Below are positions 1-9,797 of a stretch of DNA of 64,000 bases, one piece after another. The notes below the pieces were generated by a model. That model saw nothing but the letters and a program-made list of their open reading frames with translations, did no database searches and was not told the DNA's origin. The DNA comes from Plantago ovata (lineage: Eukaryota > Streptophyta > Magnoliopsida > Lamiales > Plantaginaceae), in assembly GCA_028274465.1 (NCBI GenBank), contig CM051455.1, forward strand, positions 102,422,942 through 102,486,941, in the 5' to 3' direction. The stretch's first letter is position 1, and every line of letters begins with the position of its first letter. The translations under genes and the position numbers were made by a program.

Positions 1-1580
1 ATCCACAAGGCGCTCTAGTTCGGTGGTTAACTCGATGCATCTTTCGGTGTCATGACCTTGTTGTTTGTGGAATTTGCAATATTCTTCGGAGCTCTTTGTA
101 GTGTTGGTTTCCTTGTGCTTTCGAGGCCACCTGACGAAAGGTTGTTTCTCGATGATCGAAAAGACCTTTCGTTGGGGGTACCGGATGGGTCTTGGGTTCC
201 TTCGTGGGAGACGTCTATCGAAATTCGGACGTTCTCTTCCTTGATCATGGATTGGTTCGACAGGTCCTCTTCTTGGAGATTTTTCCTTTCGACGGTCGGG
301 GGAAATTTCGAAGGCTAGCTTCGCTTCCTTGATCATCCTTTCTTCTTCGATGTACTTATTCACGATATCCGAGAGTTCTTCGGCGGTCTCAGTTTTTTCT
401 CTCGAGATTTCGGAGGCTAAGCCTCGATTTTGGGTGTTCGTGAATAAGGTCTGCCTTCGAAAATGCATGGGGTGGTCTTCCACTTGCAAAGCTACGACGT
501 TGAATCGTTGCCACCATCGTCGAAGGGGTTCGTCGCTTTTTTGTATGATGTCTTGTAGAGAACTACTCGACTGTCGAGACTTTTTGTAGTCGGTGAAATG
601 GCCTAGGAATGCTTGGACTAGGTCCGTGTAAGAGCGGATCGATCCGGTGGGCATATTGTAGTACCATTCGGTGGCAACCCCTTCGAGGGTACCCGGGAAA
701 ACCATCAACATATCTCTCTCATCATGTCCATAAGTTTGCATCATGTTTTCGAACTTAACCCTATGTTTGTGGGGGCAAGTTATCCCGGCATACTTGGGCA
801 AACTTTTGGGGTCCTTCTCTCGGCCGGGATCGAATGGCGCATCAACTTGGTGGATAGAGGGTTAGGTGCGAAGCCGGTTTTTCGAATGGGTCGTCCCTTC
901 GAAAAACTATACATTCGAGCTTCTCGCTCGTCTACTCTCCTCCAATGATCTACGTCATGGGTAGGCCTATGGTCCCTTGGATCTGCTTTTTTCCGATCGT
1001 GTTCCTTGAGGAGGCTTTCGTACTTTTTAAATTTCCTTTCGAGGGCTTCTCGTTCTAGATATGATGCTTCTTCCTCCGAGGGACAATCGTCGTGTTCGGG
1101 AATGGTGTTCATGGGTTCACGACGGGGCCTTTTCCCCGCCCGAGTGTGTTCTTTGCCCGAGTCTCGACGTGGGTTTCGGACGATCACAACCGAACTGTCG
1201 GTATGTGCTCTCTCACTGCTTTGGGAAGTGTGGTCCCGAGGATGTTCCGGGTTAGGGTCATCTGGCCGGTTCGAGGGTCTACTTCGATTGGAAGTACTTT
1301 TTTGGGGCTCTGCTACCGGTGGTACACGAGACTCTTCGTATACTGACCGCATTAAGTCCTTGAGTCGACTCTCTGTGATTAGTACTTGGGGCTCTACTCG
1401 GGGTTCTGAAAGTTCGTGGCTTTCTCCCGAGTCTACTCCCGAGTGGGGAGAGACGAGATTCAAGTCTTCGGGAGAAATTTCGTCCTCTTCCAAACCATCC
1501 GTGTCGGTGGGTCTCTCTACTTCCTTGGTTATGGGTTCCGTTTCTTTGGCATTGGCTCCTTGTGGTTTCCGTTTCACCAT
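1..1580 (-). pseudogene. gag fragment of Tat-type retrotransposon (G-left)
   Basis: Gag is the structural protein of cytoplasmic virus-like particles. The first frame opens at the ATG ending at 1580 with a charged, disordered N-terminus (RKPQGANAKETEPITKE) and is open to 780. A frameshift near 830-840 then moves the gag core to another frame, where the sequence continues to position 1. The core has the W-rich segment (LRRWWQRFNVVALQVEDH) seen in Tat gag. The same frameshift is in the right-hand copy near 31970, so it predates the duplication. This copy lacks the additional frameshift at about 31730 of the right copy. The C-terminal knuckle and protease are outside the window. Confidence 0.8.
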
Positions 1581-1596
1581 GGTTTTTCGTCTCGAA

Positions 1597-1614
1597 TTCC
1601 CACAGACGGCGCCA
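1597..1614 (-). other. Primer-binding site of G-left
   Basis: Two bases after the LTR (minus strand) lies TGGCGCCGTCTGTGGGAA. Position and the TGGCGCCG start are typical of gypsy primer sites; those first eight bases fit the 3' end of plant tRNA-Asp but the rest does not. The same site is at 31199. Confidence 0.7.
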
Positions 1615-1617
1615 AGA

Positions 1618-1887
1618 TGATGAGGATAATTCCGGTCTAAGGAATCACGACGTCATCTCTCAATCCATAGGAGCTGATGGCTTGAGTTTCGTTAAGAGGG
1701 ATGAGACCTAGATGTACCTGTCAAGGGGAGTTAGATGGAGGGGTAAGGATGATCGGCCTACCTAAGTTAGACCGATCACAAGTCAATGTTGCGAGTGTAA
1801 ATAGACATTTATGCAAGTGAGGGAAGAAGGATATATATAGAGGATACGCTCGTGGGGTCCACCTTTTATTTTGTCTCCTTTATCCGG
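1618..1887 (-). repeat. Partial 5' LTR of G-left, outer end missing
   Basis: The internal-side end (tgatgaggataatt on the plus strand) equals the end of the full LTR at 49854-50337. About 187 bp of the outer U3 end are missing; the LTR stops at tttatccgg and continues as GlnRS upstream sequence. It also lacks about 30 bp around 1800 relative to the copy at 30897. Confidence 0.8.
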
Positions 1888-2103
1888 CGACCTGGAACCT
1901 TTACAGTTCGTACTGTTTGTAAGCACCAATTAAAGTAACCCGCGTGGCTTTTTGGCCTAAAAAAGAAGGAATCCATTGAAAATTAAAGAGGATTCCATTA
2001 TTCTATTCTTTCGACACGCAATTAGGGTTTTAGTTTTACATTTTTTACCAGTCTCTCTAAACAATCTAACGTCATACCTTCACAGCTCGCTCCCTCGAAG
2101 AAG
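1888..2103 (+). promoter_or_regulatory. GlnRS upstream region with telo-box
   Basis: This stretch precedes the GlnRS start codon in all three copies (1888, 7637, and 30681-30896 on the minus strand). It holds ATTAGGGTTTTAG at 2021-2033, a telo-box (AAACCCTAA on the other strand), an element common in promoters of plant translation genes. That fits a tRNA synthetase. In the copy at 7637 the box is changed by one base (AATTGGGG). Function is inferred from the motif only. Confidence 0.55.
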
Positions 2104-3213
2104 ATGGTGGGAAACATGACGGCGATAAGCCACTCGATTTGTTTCTCAATATTGGTTTAGATGAACGAACGGCCAAAAACACCGTCGCCAACAACAAAGT
2201 CACAAACAATCTCACTGCCATCATTCACGAGGTGCGTGCGTGCATCCCAAACTCCAATTGCATGTTTGTTTTTCATTTCATATACTGTTTAGCTCAAATT
2301 TCTGCTTGTCTTATGCCTAAGTTAATGTGGAAACAAACTGACTGATTGTGGAAAGGAATATTCGATTCGTGCTTAGTTGATTTAGGATGGATTTGTTGCT
2401 GCGTGATGTTTATCAATCCGATTTTGGTTGAGAATTGTTTATTTTCAGTTTATACTAGTTCAACCATATTCGATTCGTGCTTAGTTAATTTAGGATGGAT
2501 TTGTTGCTGCGAGATGTTTATCAATCCGATTTTGGTTGAGAATTGTTCATTTTCAGTTTATAATAGTTCAATCAATAGCTAAACTCCAAACAGTGTTGGA
2601 TTAAACGTTTTAACTTGATTTGAAGGTGTTGTTGGTATATGAGCTTACTTATTATATCTAGTTAATAATATTTGGATACTGTATTTCAGGCTGGCGTAGC
2701 TACTAGTGGTTGTGACCGATCTGTCGGCAATTTGCTCTACACGGTGAGTCGATACTTTCATTGGGAGGTTTTGTTTACATGAGTAGTAGCTCATAGTTGG
2801 CTATGTTTGTATATATGGTACAATTTCGTTGTTTCGATGGGTAGAAGCATTCCTGGATTAGGTTTCTTATGCATCCTGTGTGTGGATGCTTTGTTGCTTT
2901 TTTTATGTACCAATACTTTACATGACTTAATTTCATGTTTTCTGTTGGCAGGTCGCCACAAAATTTCCGGCAAATGCTCTTGTGCATCGGCGTACTTTGC
3001 TTTCATATATTACCATATTCAAGGTTAACAAGTTTTATTTATTTATTGTATTTTATACTTTACACCATTATGGTTTTCAAATGCGATACTAACCATTTTC
3101 TCTGTTTTCGTAGATTAAGACCCCTGCTCAGTTGGAAGCTGCCTTTTCTTTTCTTTCTGCTACTTCATCCGATAACTTGAAATCCGATGACTTCGAAGAA
3201 GCTTGTGGTGTTG
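2104..3213 (+). pseudogene. Glutaminyl-tRNA synthetase 5' fragment, exons 1-4
   Basis: GlnRS charges tRNA-Gln with glutamine. Four exons with GT-AG borders can be read: 2104-2231, 2690-2743, 2952-3023 and 3114-3213. They spell the start of the plant GlnRS N-terminal domain, with residues such as LDLFLNIGLDERTAKNT, CDRSVGNLLYT, FPANALVHRRTLL and KTPAQLEAAFSF. One G is missing after the start codon (atggtgggaaac; the other two copies have four Gs), which shifts the frame in exon 1. No exon follows the donor at 3214, because a MULE begins about 300 bp later. It encodes under 120 residues of a protein of roughly 800, without the catalytic domain, so it is a dead fragment. Confidence 0.85.
2361..2576 (+). 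repeat. Tandem 108-bp duplication in GlnRS intron 1
   Basis: 2361-2468 and 2469-2576 are near-identical, both starting ttcgattcgtgcttagtt and ending at tagttcaa. They differ at a handful of positions. The right-hand GlnRS copy has lost the whole intron, so it cannot be compared there. Confidence 0.85.
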
Positions 3214-3498
3214 GTATGAGAATATTCGTAATATGTATTAATTGAAGGCTCTTTAGATTATGAATTTAATTGAGAATTCGGGTGGGTTGCATCTTTAGAC
3301 ATTTTTTATGGGTGTAAGTTATCATTTAATATACCCTAGAAAGCTAAGGGAACACACAACTCTTTGTTATGTATCTGGACTGCTGTGAAGTAACTTTGAT
3401 GTGCCTCTGCTTTAGCAGTTTGTTTCTTGTAATGAATTCAATGTCTTACTTCGGCCCTTCCAAACCGATATCAAAACCCGACCCATCGATTAAGGGAA
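3214..3498 (+). other. GlnRS intron 4 remnant, no gene
   Basis: AT-rich non-coding sequence following the exon 4 donor. No further GlnRS exon is seen. It ends at the 9-bp target duplication of the MULE. The same sequence is present inverted at 29855-30140. Confidence 0.6.
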
Positions 3499-3507
3499 AA
3501 TTATATA

Positions 3508-3575
3508 GAGAAACTATCAGGCGGTGCCTATGTTGGCGAAAAATTCACTTTCACACCCTTTAGGTTGTTGACTTT
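3508..3575 (+). repeat. MULE-1 terminal inverted repeat, transposase 3' side
   Basis: Reads GAGAAACTATC then GAAAAATTCACTTTCACACC. The other end read inward (minus, from 7324) gives GAGAAAATTGTC then GAAAAATCTTCACATTCACA. Similarity is clear but imperfect, as is usual for old MULE termini. Confidence 0.65.
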
Positions 3576-3874
3576 TAGGGGGGTATGAAATGTCCAGAAT
3601 GCCACTAGTTAATTAACTGAAAAGACATGATTAGCACACCTAAATATGAGTTGATGACATTCATAGTGTCACTCCACGCGCTCAAAACCTTCTTTTTGTC
3701 AGAACGAATGTACCCATCACACTGTAGCTGGGGTTGGTTTTCGATGATATGTGATAGTTGGATTCACACACCACCACACATTCAAACTAAGATATCTCTG
3801 ATTCCTTACAAAAAAAAAACAAAACACTGAAACTTCAATTTTACGGGTAGTTTTCATTGATTGTTGGTAAATCA

Positions 3875-4135
3875 ATGACTCTTTCACATGACATTACACG
3901 ATATCAGATTCGACAGTCTCAGGCGGTAGGTTTGTTCAATTTTATCTGGCATTATTTTTGAAGAAGTTTAATTTGTCAGTTAATTAATGTTTTCCGATGG
4001 AATTTTGTTTAGCTATGCTTCATGTAATGCTGGGTTGGAGGAGGACTAGATCGAATTCCGATAATAGTTATGAACAGATGCTATCAGCGGTTGCTGCGAA
4101 TCCGACAGTACTAGATGATGTTACAGTTGAAGAAG
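3875..4135 (+). other. Exon-like segment inside MULE-1, possible captured gene fragment
   Basis: Two putative exons, 3875-3929 and 4013-4135, join in frame across a short AT-rich intron (donor GTAG/gtttg, acceptor tttgtttag) and end at a donor-like gtgggt. The second reads LGWRRTRSNSDNSYEQMLSA and onward to a DDVTVEE-type acidic end, without stops. I do not recognise the family. It lies antisense to the transposase and next to the TIR, where Pack-MULEs often hold acquired exons. The inverted copy is at about 29220-29490. It could instead be chance coding potential. Confidence 0.35.
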
Positions 4136-4339
4136 GTGGGTCCCCAAAATCATTTTTGTTAAAAGTCTATTTTCAACATCTTCTGCAATAAATAGAGTTA
4201 CATCGTTATTCTATTTGTGTTTTAGTTGGGACCATCACAGGAACAAATAATTGTGGGTGTGGGGATTCATTGTCCTTTTGGTTTGTAATTGTCTGGTTAA
4301 TTCTAACACGTGGGTATTATTGGTTGTAATTTTCTATAC

Positions 4340-6899
4340 TTATGTAGACATGTATAATTTTCTGAAAGGCTTATCCAGGCAATTCCCGCATGTGAAAGGC
4401 TTCTTCTTCTTATAGGGGATCTCACCAAATGAATAGTGTCGCTTTCTTTTTGGCCTTCCAGCTGACAGCTTTCTTGGTGGTGCAGTAATTTTCTTCACCT
4501 CCCCCATGGCCCTTATACATTCACCGCGCAATGATGTGGGTATTGGCTGGATTTCAGGAGAATATGCTAGTTTGTAGGTGGCAACAAAGAAACAAGGATC
4601 AATCACACCTACAACATGTGGTAGCTTTTGAGAAATGACCTGGGTTGCGTGCACGGAAAACCCTGCAGCTGCCACCCATAACAAGTACAAGTCCTTTTCT
4701 TCAGATCCACAGTTTGTGTAGTGTTGGATAGAACCTCATATATACCGGTTTCATCATCTCCATCTGGCGAAATAATCACCCAACACCTTCCTTTCTCAAC
4801 AAAGGCATTCCCTTGGTTCTCCCGGCGAGGGCAAAGCGTCCCTGTCCAAACACGACTTTCACTCCTACGTTCTGAATACCATCGCATCAGAACCTTGCGT
4901 ATGCTATCAAGCATGACCATCGGAGGCAGGGACCGTAAAGGAACTATTCGAGTATTGAAAAACTCTGCAGCATTTGAAGTCATCTCCCCATAACGTACCA
5001 CATTTGGAGAATATGCAACTGCCCACATCTTTGGAGGGAGATTTTTTAGGAAAGCAACTGCCCGTGGCCCACCTGCATCTTCAAACTATGATACACACTC
5101 CTCGAACAGAGACTTTGTAGGAGCATAGGCGCATCTGTTCAATAACCCCCACAATCTTCTTCCGGTACAATACAGTGGCAGGGTTGGGGTACTTGCCTTT
5201 TAGATTGAGTCCTACAAGAAATAATGTTGTCAATACCAACCGCGAAAGGTGAAATGTAGTTATGAAATATTTCGAATTATAATGCATATAATATCTGGTG
5301 TAATGTACTTATAAAAGATTTGCAACCTAAATGCCAAAGACAGTAGAAGTGCCTCGGTTCAGCATACACGGCCGGGAGGGCAGCCATTATCCCATCATGT
5401 CGGTCAGAAAGAAAAATATCTTCTTCTCATGGCGAACGTGTGTTTGCAGCATTCCTGCATTAAATTATGACACAATAAGTCTATTGAATATGCGAGTAGT
5501 TAAATTTACATGACATAATTCAATATTTAACATACGTATGAAGTAGGTCTAATTATCTGTTGTTTCTGCATCCACTATTCCAAAAGCCACCGGAAACAGC
5601 CCTGACATTGATACACATTGCCACATAACCAGTAAGGTAAATACACTTGTACAACAAATGTAATTGATCTTATAATAACTTTATAATAGTAACACATTAA
5701 CTGAGAATTTACCATTGTCACCGTCCTTGCCAAGAGCAGTCAGGAGTTGCCCTTTATATTTCCCTTTCAATGATGTAGCATCAATAAAAAGCATAGGGCG
5801 ACAACGGCTGAAACCATCTAAGCTCGTTTGGAACGCCAAGAAGCAACGACAAAACTCATTTGTCTCACGCTTTGTCTGTATATCAAACACAGAACCGGGG
5901 TTGGTTTCTTGCACGACCCTCCCATACCATTGAAGTGCGTTAAACGAGTCCTTATATCCACCATAAATCTGAAGTGCTCTCCATGCCTTAATATAATTAA
6001 CAGTCATCCCATATTTAGTCGACATCAAGTTCTCCACTGCCTTCCCATTGATACCAGGATTTTGCTTAACATTCTCCAATACCATTGCAACTATCATTTT
6101 GGGTGTGAAGCGAGAACTATCATCCTTCATCAACAAACTGTTGCAGTCATGCACAAGCACCCCGCTATTGATCAAGAAATATTCCATCACACCATTAATC
6201 TTTTTCTCAGTCCCAGAAAGTTTCCACTTGCACCCCATTGTGTTTCGCTTCTTACAGTACACGGACACACCTTTGCTTGTTGTTCTTAGAAAAAGCATAT
6301 TTAAAGCCAAAGTGACCCGCATACTTTATTAACTCACTACGAAACTCGTCTGAACCACCAAAGAATTTATGGCCAATCCCCCTGATATTACTAGCCCAGA
6401 TCTTGCTTACAAGTGGAGTAACCACCTATAGAGGAGTAACATCAAAACGTGGTGTCATATCTTCATCAAATTCTGCCGAACCAAAATTTTGAGAACATTC
6501 TCTGCCAACCATTGTGGCTCTACTTTTTTTACATTTTCCACTTCTAACATTCTCCTCAGACATCCCTCGACTATCTACAACAACATCATTGTATGTCATC
6601 TTCAAATCTACTACTTTGGGACATAAATTACCAATATGGTACATCATAACAACAAAATCGGCATCACAATTCATGCTTACAGCGGGGTATGTACCGATAG
6701 AGTAGGTAAATGAAATTGCACTTTGATTTACTAGGGTCGACCACTTCATCCTAACACTACTCAATCGGTCATCATATTTGGAATGTTCATGAATGGTGAT
6801 GCCAGATTGTACCTGGTTGTAGTCGACCATGAGTACGCAAATCAGCTTCTTCATATGAATACCTGCTTCCTCCGTATACGTCTCCATCATCCGCTCCAA
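4340..6899 (-). pseudogene. MULE transposase (MudrA-like), broken
   Basis: This is the cut-and-paste transposase of Mutator elements, a nuclear DNA-binding DDE enzyme. Reading on the minus strand: an N-terminal region (6899-6426), a zinc-binding/DNA-binding part with CKWKLSGTEKKI, then the catalytic start FIDATSLKGKYKGQLLTA (first Asp) to about 5713. An intron at 5712-5602 leads to LFPVAFGIVDAETTDN and a stop. Later pieces include the SWIM zinc finger (CTCYGWQLQGFPC, near 4700) and a basic C-terminus (RKLSAGRPKRKRHYSFGE). Several stops and frameshifts (about 6430, 6250, 5550, 5390, 5080, 4640) break it. The start codon is uncertain because a 30-bp duplication sits upstream. Confidence 0.8.
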
Positions 6900-7199
6900 A
6901 TCGCCTAGATCAATGACTCTACCGTATACGCAAATCTCCTAGATCAATGACTCTGTATGAATGTTTTTGAATTTTCCCCTTTTTTTCATGAAGTTCATCT
7001 GAGAGAATGAATGTTTGTTGTCACTATTTATATGAAACATCTTCAGAAAGAATTTGAAATTCAAAAATCTCTGACACCTTTTCCCGGAGAGAGAATGAAT
7101 CGAGCTCGGTGGGTGTGAATGAATTCCGGAGAGTGTTGGGGAGAGAGGATAAATTGTTTGAGCCATTAATACGACTAATCTTCTGTAATTAAGCCGCGC

Positions 7200-7324
7200 G
7201 TGCGTTTCCCTCACAAGCTGTTAAGACGGAGAGGGTGTGAAAGCGATTTTTTTTTGGTTTTTGTGTTGACCAGGGTGTGAATGTGAAGATTTTTCAAAAG
7301 TGGGTGTTATTAGACAATTTTCTC
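7200..7324 (-). repeat. MULE-1 terminal inverted repeat, transposase 5' side
   Basis: Minus strand from 7324: GAGAAAATTGTCTAATAACA, then two blocks containing CACACCCT (one about 60 bp and one about 110 bp from the end). The same terminus, in plus orientation, starts at 50428 in the second MULE copy. Confidence 0.65.
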
Positions 7325-7333
7325 AATTATATA

Positions 7334-7636
7334 CAAGTGCCGGCCATTGATTAACACATTAGACTTCAGCGGCCCGGCCAAAACAAACTCCATGTCCAAA
7401 ACACCCATCAGAACCAATAGGCTCAAGAAGCTTCCCCTTACACAAGACAAGCCCACATTCAACCCATTACCATCTGCAGTCTCTTCGAAATCCAAGTTAT
7501 TAATTCTAATTCTTAAAGCAAGACAATTTCGTTGAGTTGCCTTTCTTCAATCTGCTCCTATAGCTGAGATGTCTTAAACGAACTAGTCGTCTAGTCGAGC
7601 CTTGAATCACAGTTTACTATATCCAGATTCACATAA
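7334..7636. other. Spacer between MULE-1 and third GlnRS fragment
   Basis: No gene seen. Its first part (7334 to about 7420) is repeated inverted at 50338-50427, directly after G's 3' LTR. The rest (about 216 bp) is missing on the right side, where element G sits instead. Confidence 0.55.
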
Positions 7637-7887
7637 ACGGCGACCTGGAACCTTTACAGTTCGTACTGTTTGTAAGCACCAATTAAAGTAACCGCGTGGC
7701 TTTTTGGCCTAAAAAAGAAGGAATCCATTGAAAATTAAAGAGGATTCCGTTATTCTATTCTTTCGACACGCAATTGGGGTTTTAGTTTTACATTTTTTAC
7801 CAGTCTCTCTAAACAATCTAACGTCATACCTTCACAGCTTGCTCCCTCGAAGAAGATGGTGGGGAAACATGACGGCGATAAGCCACT
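7637..7887 (+). pseudogene. GlnRS 5' fragment, third copy (upstream region plus start of exon 1)
   Basis: It starts with the same cgacctggaacctttacag as at 1888, runs through the upstream region and the ATG at 7855-7857, and keeps the four-G version of codon 3. It stops after about 11 codons, where the TGTTGG end of the next element begins. It is in direct orientation to the fragment at 1888, so spacer-MULE-GlnRS units were once tandemly repeated. Confidence 0.85.
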
Positions 7888-9540
7888 TGTTGGTCCCTTT
7901 AAACAACAAGAATACACTAGAGGGGGGGGGGGTGAATAGTCTTTTCAAACTTTCGTCCTTTAAAAACTTTCTCAGCAAGTACTTATTACTTTTCAGTAAT
8001 GAGTTTGCTCATACTTAACTTTCTCAGCAAGCGTAAGTTACTTTACCGTAGCTTGGTTTGCTGATACTTAAAATCAGAGAGCGGAAGTCTTTGATACAAT
8101 AAGTGCTCTTTCAGTAAGTAAAGGTTCAGCAAGTGAAGTGAGTGACTGTGTACAAACAGATATGAATTGCTGAAAGCTAAGTACAGAAAGTAAATCACAC
8201 AAACACTTTTATAGTGGTATCTGAGAGTGGCGTAATCTCTCAACTAATCCACTTCGTCCTTTCTAGGACTGAATCCACTAAGATATGATTGAGGTTCCTT
8301 ACAATCTCCTATCTAGAGCGATTCAACAGAAACCAAAGCACACTTGCTTTGTCTCCAACCTAAACTAGAGAACTCAACCTTGTTCTCCACCAAACTTGGT
8401 ACTTTTAATCAGCAAAACTATGCTCGATTAAGTTCCCCCTGAATATCACGCCTGGAAGGGTGTATTTTCAGTTAGAGAGTTTTGGGGTGAGATAACTTAA
8501 TTATAACTTATTCAGTTACAACAAGTAATCTAAGAAACACAACTTGGAATACTTTGCAGTAAACAAGTTTGATTGTTTCTGGTGTCAAGACTTGTTCTTG
8601 TTCGAAAGAAAGAACACTTAACTAATTTCTTAGCCGAGTTTGTTCTACTTCTTCACAAGTAGCTTTTTCAAGCTTTAAGTCTTGGAACGGATCAATGGCA
8701 GTATAGAGAGTTTGAAGGTATGTGAGTTTAAGCACAAGTGAGAGTTTGATCACGTTGTTGACACACTTCAACTCTTCGCCAGATGACCTCTATTTATAGT
8801 GTAAGTAAGGAGCCGTTTGAATTTCAAATCCTAAGGCTTTTGTTCCTTAACATGTCACTATCTTGCTTTTGTACTTTCAGCAGCGTCTTTGTTTGTCTTC
8901 TAGTCTTCATGTCCTTCGCGTGCAAGCTTTGCATTTAATGCACATTTGAATAGAATTCAAACAGTAACATTGGAGAGCAAACTCAAGTACTTTCAGCAAG
9001 GGGTCACATATGTTCCATCAGCAAATGGTTAGACTCAGTTTCAGCAAGCACAACCTACTCTGTCTTTCAGATTTTCACTTATGCGATGCTGTTGCTGAAT
9101 TTTCCACTTTCTGAGCAACACGTGCCTTTGTAGATACCAGTCTTCAGCAATCATCAAGTCTTCAGATCTTCTAAATCTTCAAGTCTTCAGATCTTCAATA
9201 ATCTTCAAGATTCTGAGCGGTTTCTATTTGCTTCAATAGTTTGTTTGTAAAAACAAAGTATATCGTCAGCAAATGCTTCAATAGGTTATTTTCTTTTCAG
9301 AAAATAAGATACATCATAAGCTTCAGCATCAATAAATTATTTTCTTTTCAGAAAATAAAATACATCATACGCAAAAGAAATAACTTATCTAGCATCTAAA
9401 CTAAGTCATCAGCAAACGTTCCTCTTTTACAATGTCCTTAAAATTCTAAATTCCTATGGACCTTAAGAGTACTAGTTACTGGACTTTCCTTAATTTAGCA
9501 TGGTTAATTGCTCATCAAAATTACAAGATTCCTAAAAAAT
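7888..9540 (-). repeat. Probable Sirevirus 3' LTR
   Basis: The outer end is tgttggtccctttaa (plus strand), abutting GlnRS exon 1. A TATA-like ctataaatagagg on the minus strand at about 8788-8800 supports minus orientation. Near 7920 is a run of ten G followed by tgaatag. The inner end next to the polypurine tract is not sharply defined; a clean TG start was not found. No ORF of note inside. Confidence 0.5.
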
Positions 9541-9797
9541 TTCCCCCTTTTTGATGTTAGCAAACCATGGCTAAATTAATTGTTACCCTTTTAGAGGTTT
9601 CTGATGTTGAATAAATCAGTTGATTAATGCAAGCATACTTGAATAATTAAACAGTAAGCATAAGTAAATTGCATAATCAAAAACCAATAAGAGTCAAAAG
9701 TTTCATTGCTGATAGTTATCTTTCATAAGTTTACAAGAAAAAAGCATAGATAACTTAAACAGAATCAGCAAGCAAATAACAAAAACTATTGCAGGGA

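Larger units (their letters stand above)
1..1887 (-). mobile_element. Truncated Tat-lineage Ty3/gypsy retrotransposon (G-left), runs off the window
   Basis: Read on the minus strand this is a partial LTR, a primer-binding site and the first part of gag. It matches the plus-strand element starting at 30897 almost base for base, position 1 pairing with 32805. Its LTR is cut at the same base as in that copy and joined to the same GlnRS upstream sequence. It is therefore one arm of an inverted duplication, not a separate insertion. The remainder lies left of the window. Confidence 0.85.
3508..7324 (-). mobile_element. Mutator-like DNA transposon, MULE-1
   Basis: The element is bounded by the perfect 9-bp duplication aattatata (3499-3507 and 7325-7333), the length Mutator elements make. 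Both ends begin GAGAAA followed by loosely matching inverted repeats containing TTCACACCCT. On the minus strand it carries a broken transposase gene (about 6900 down to 4340). Near the opposite terminus, on the plus strand, is a small exon-like segment that may be cargo. GlnRS sequence lies outside the target duplication, so it is a neighbour and not cargo. Confidence 0.8.

Noticed and set aside
1006-1620. 204-aa plus-strand ORF over gag of G-left
   Set aside because: Antisense shadow of the gag frame; the gag strand has the recognisable protein and the start next to the primer site.
1888-7324. GlnRS exons as Pack-MULE cargo
   Set aside because: The 9-bp target duplication places the MULE ends at 3508 and 7324; the GlnRS exons lie outside, so the MULE is a neighbour or inserted in the intron.
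7728-8018. 96-aa ORF across the GlnRS fragment and the Sirevirus LTR
   Set aside because: It spans an insertion junction and uses the GlnRS untranslated region.
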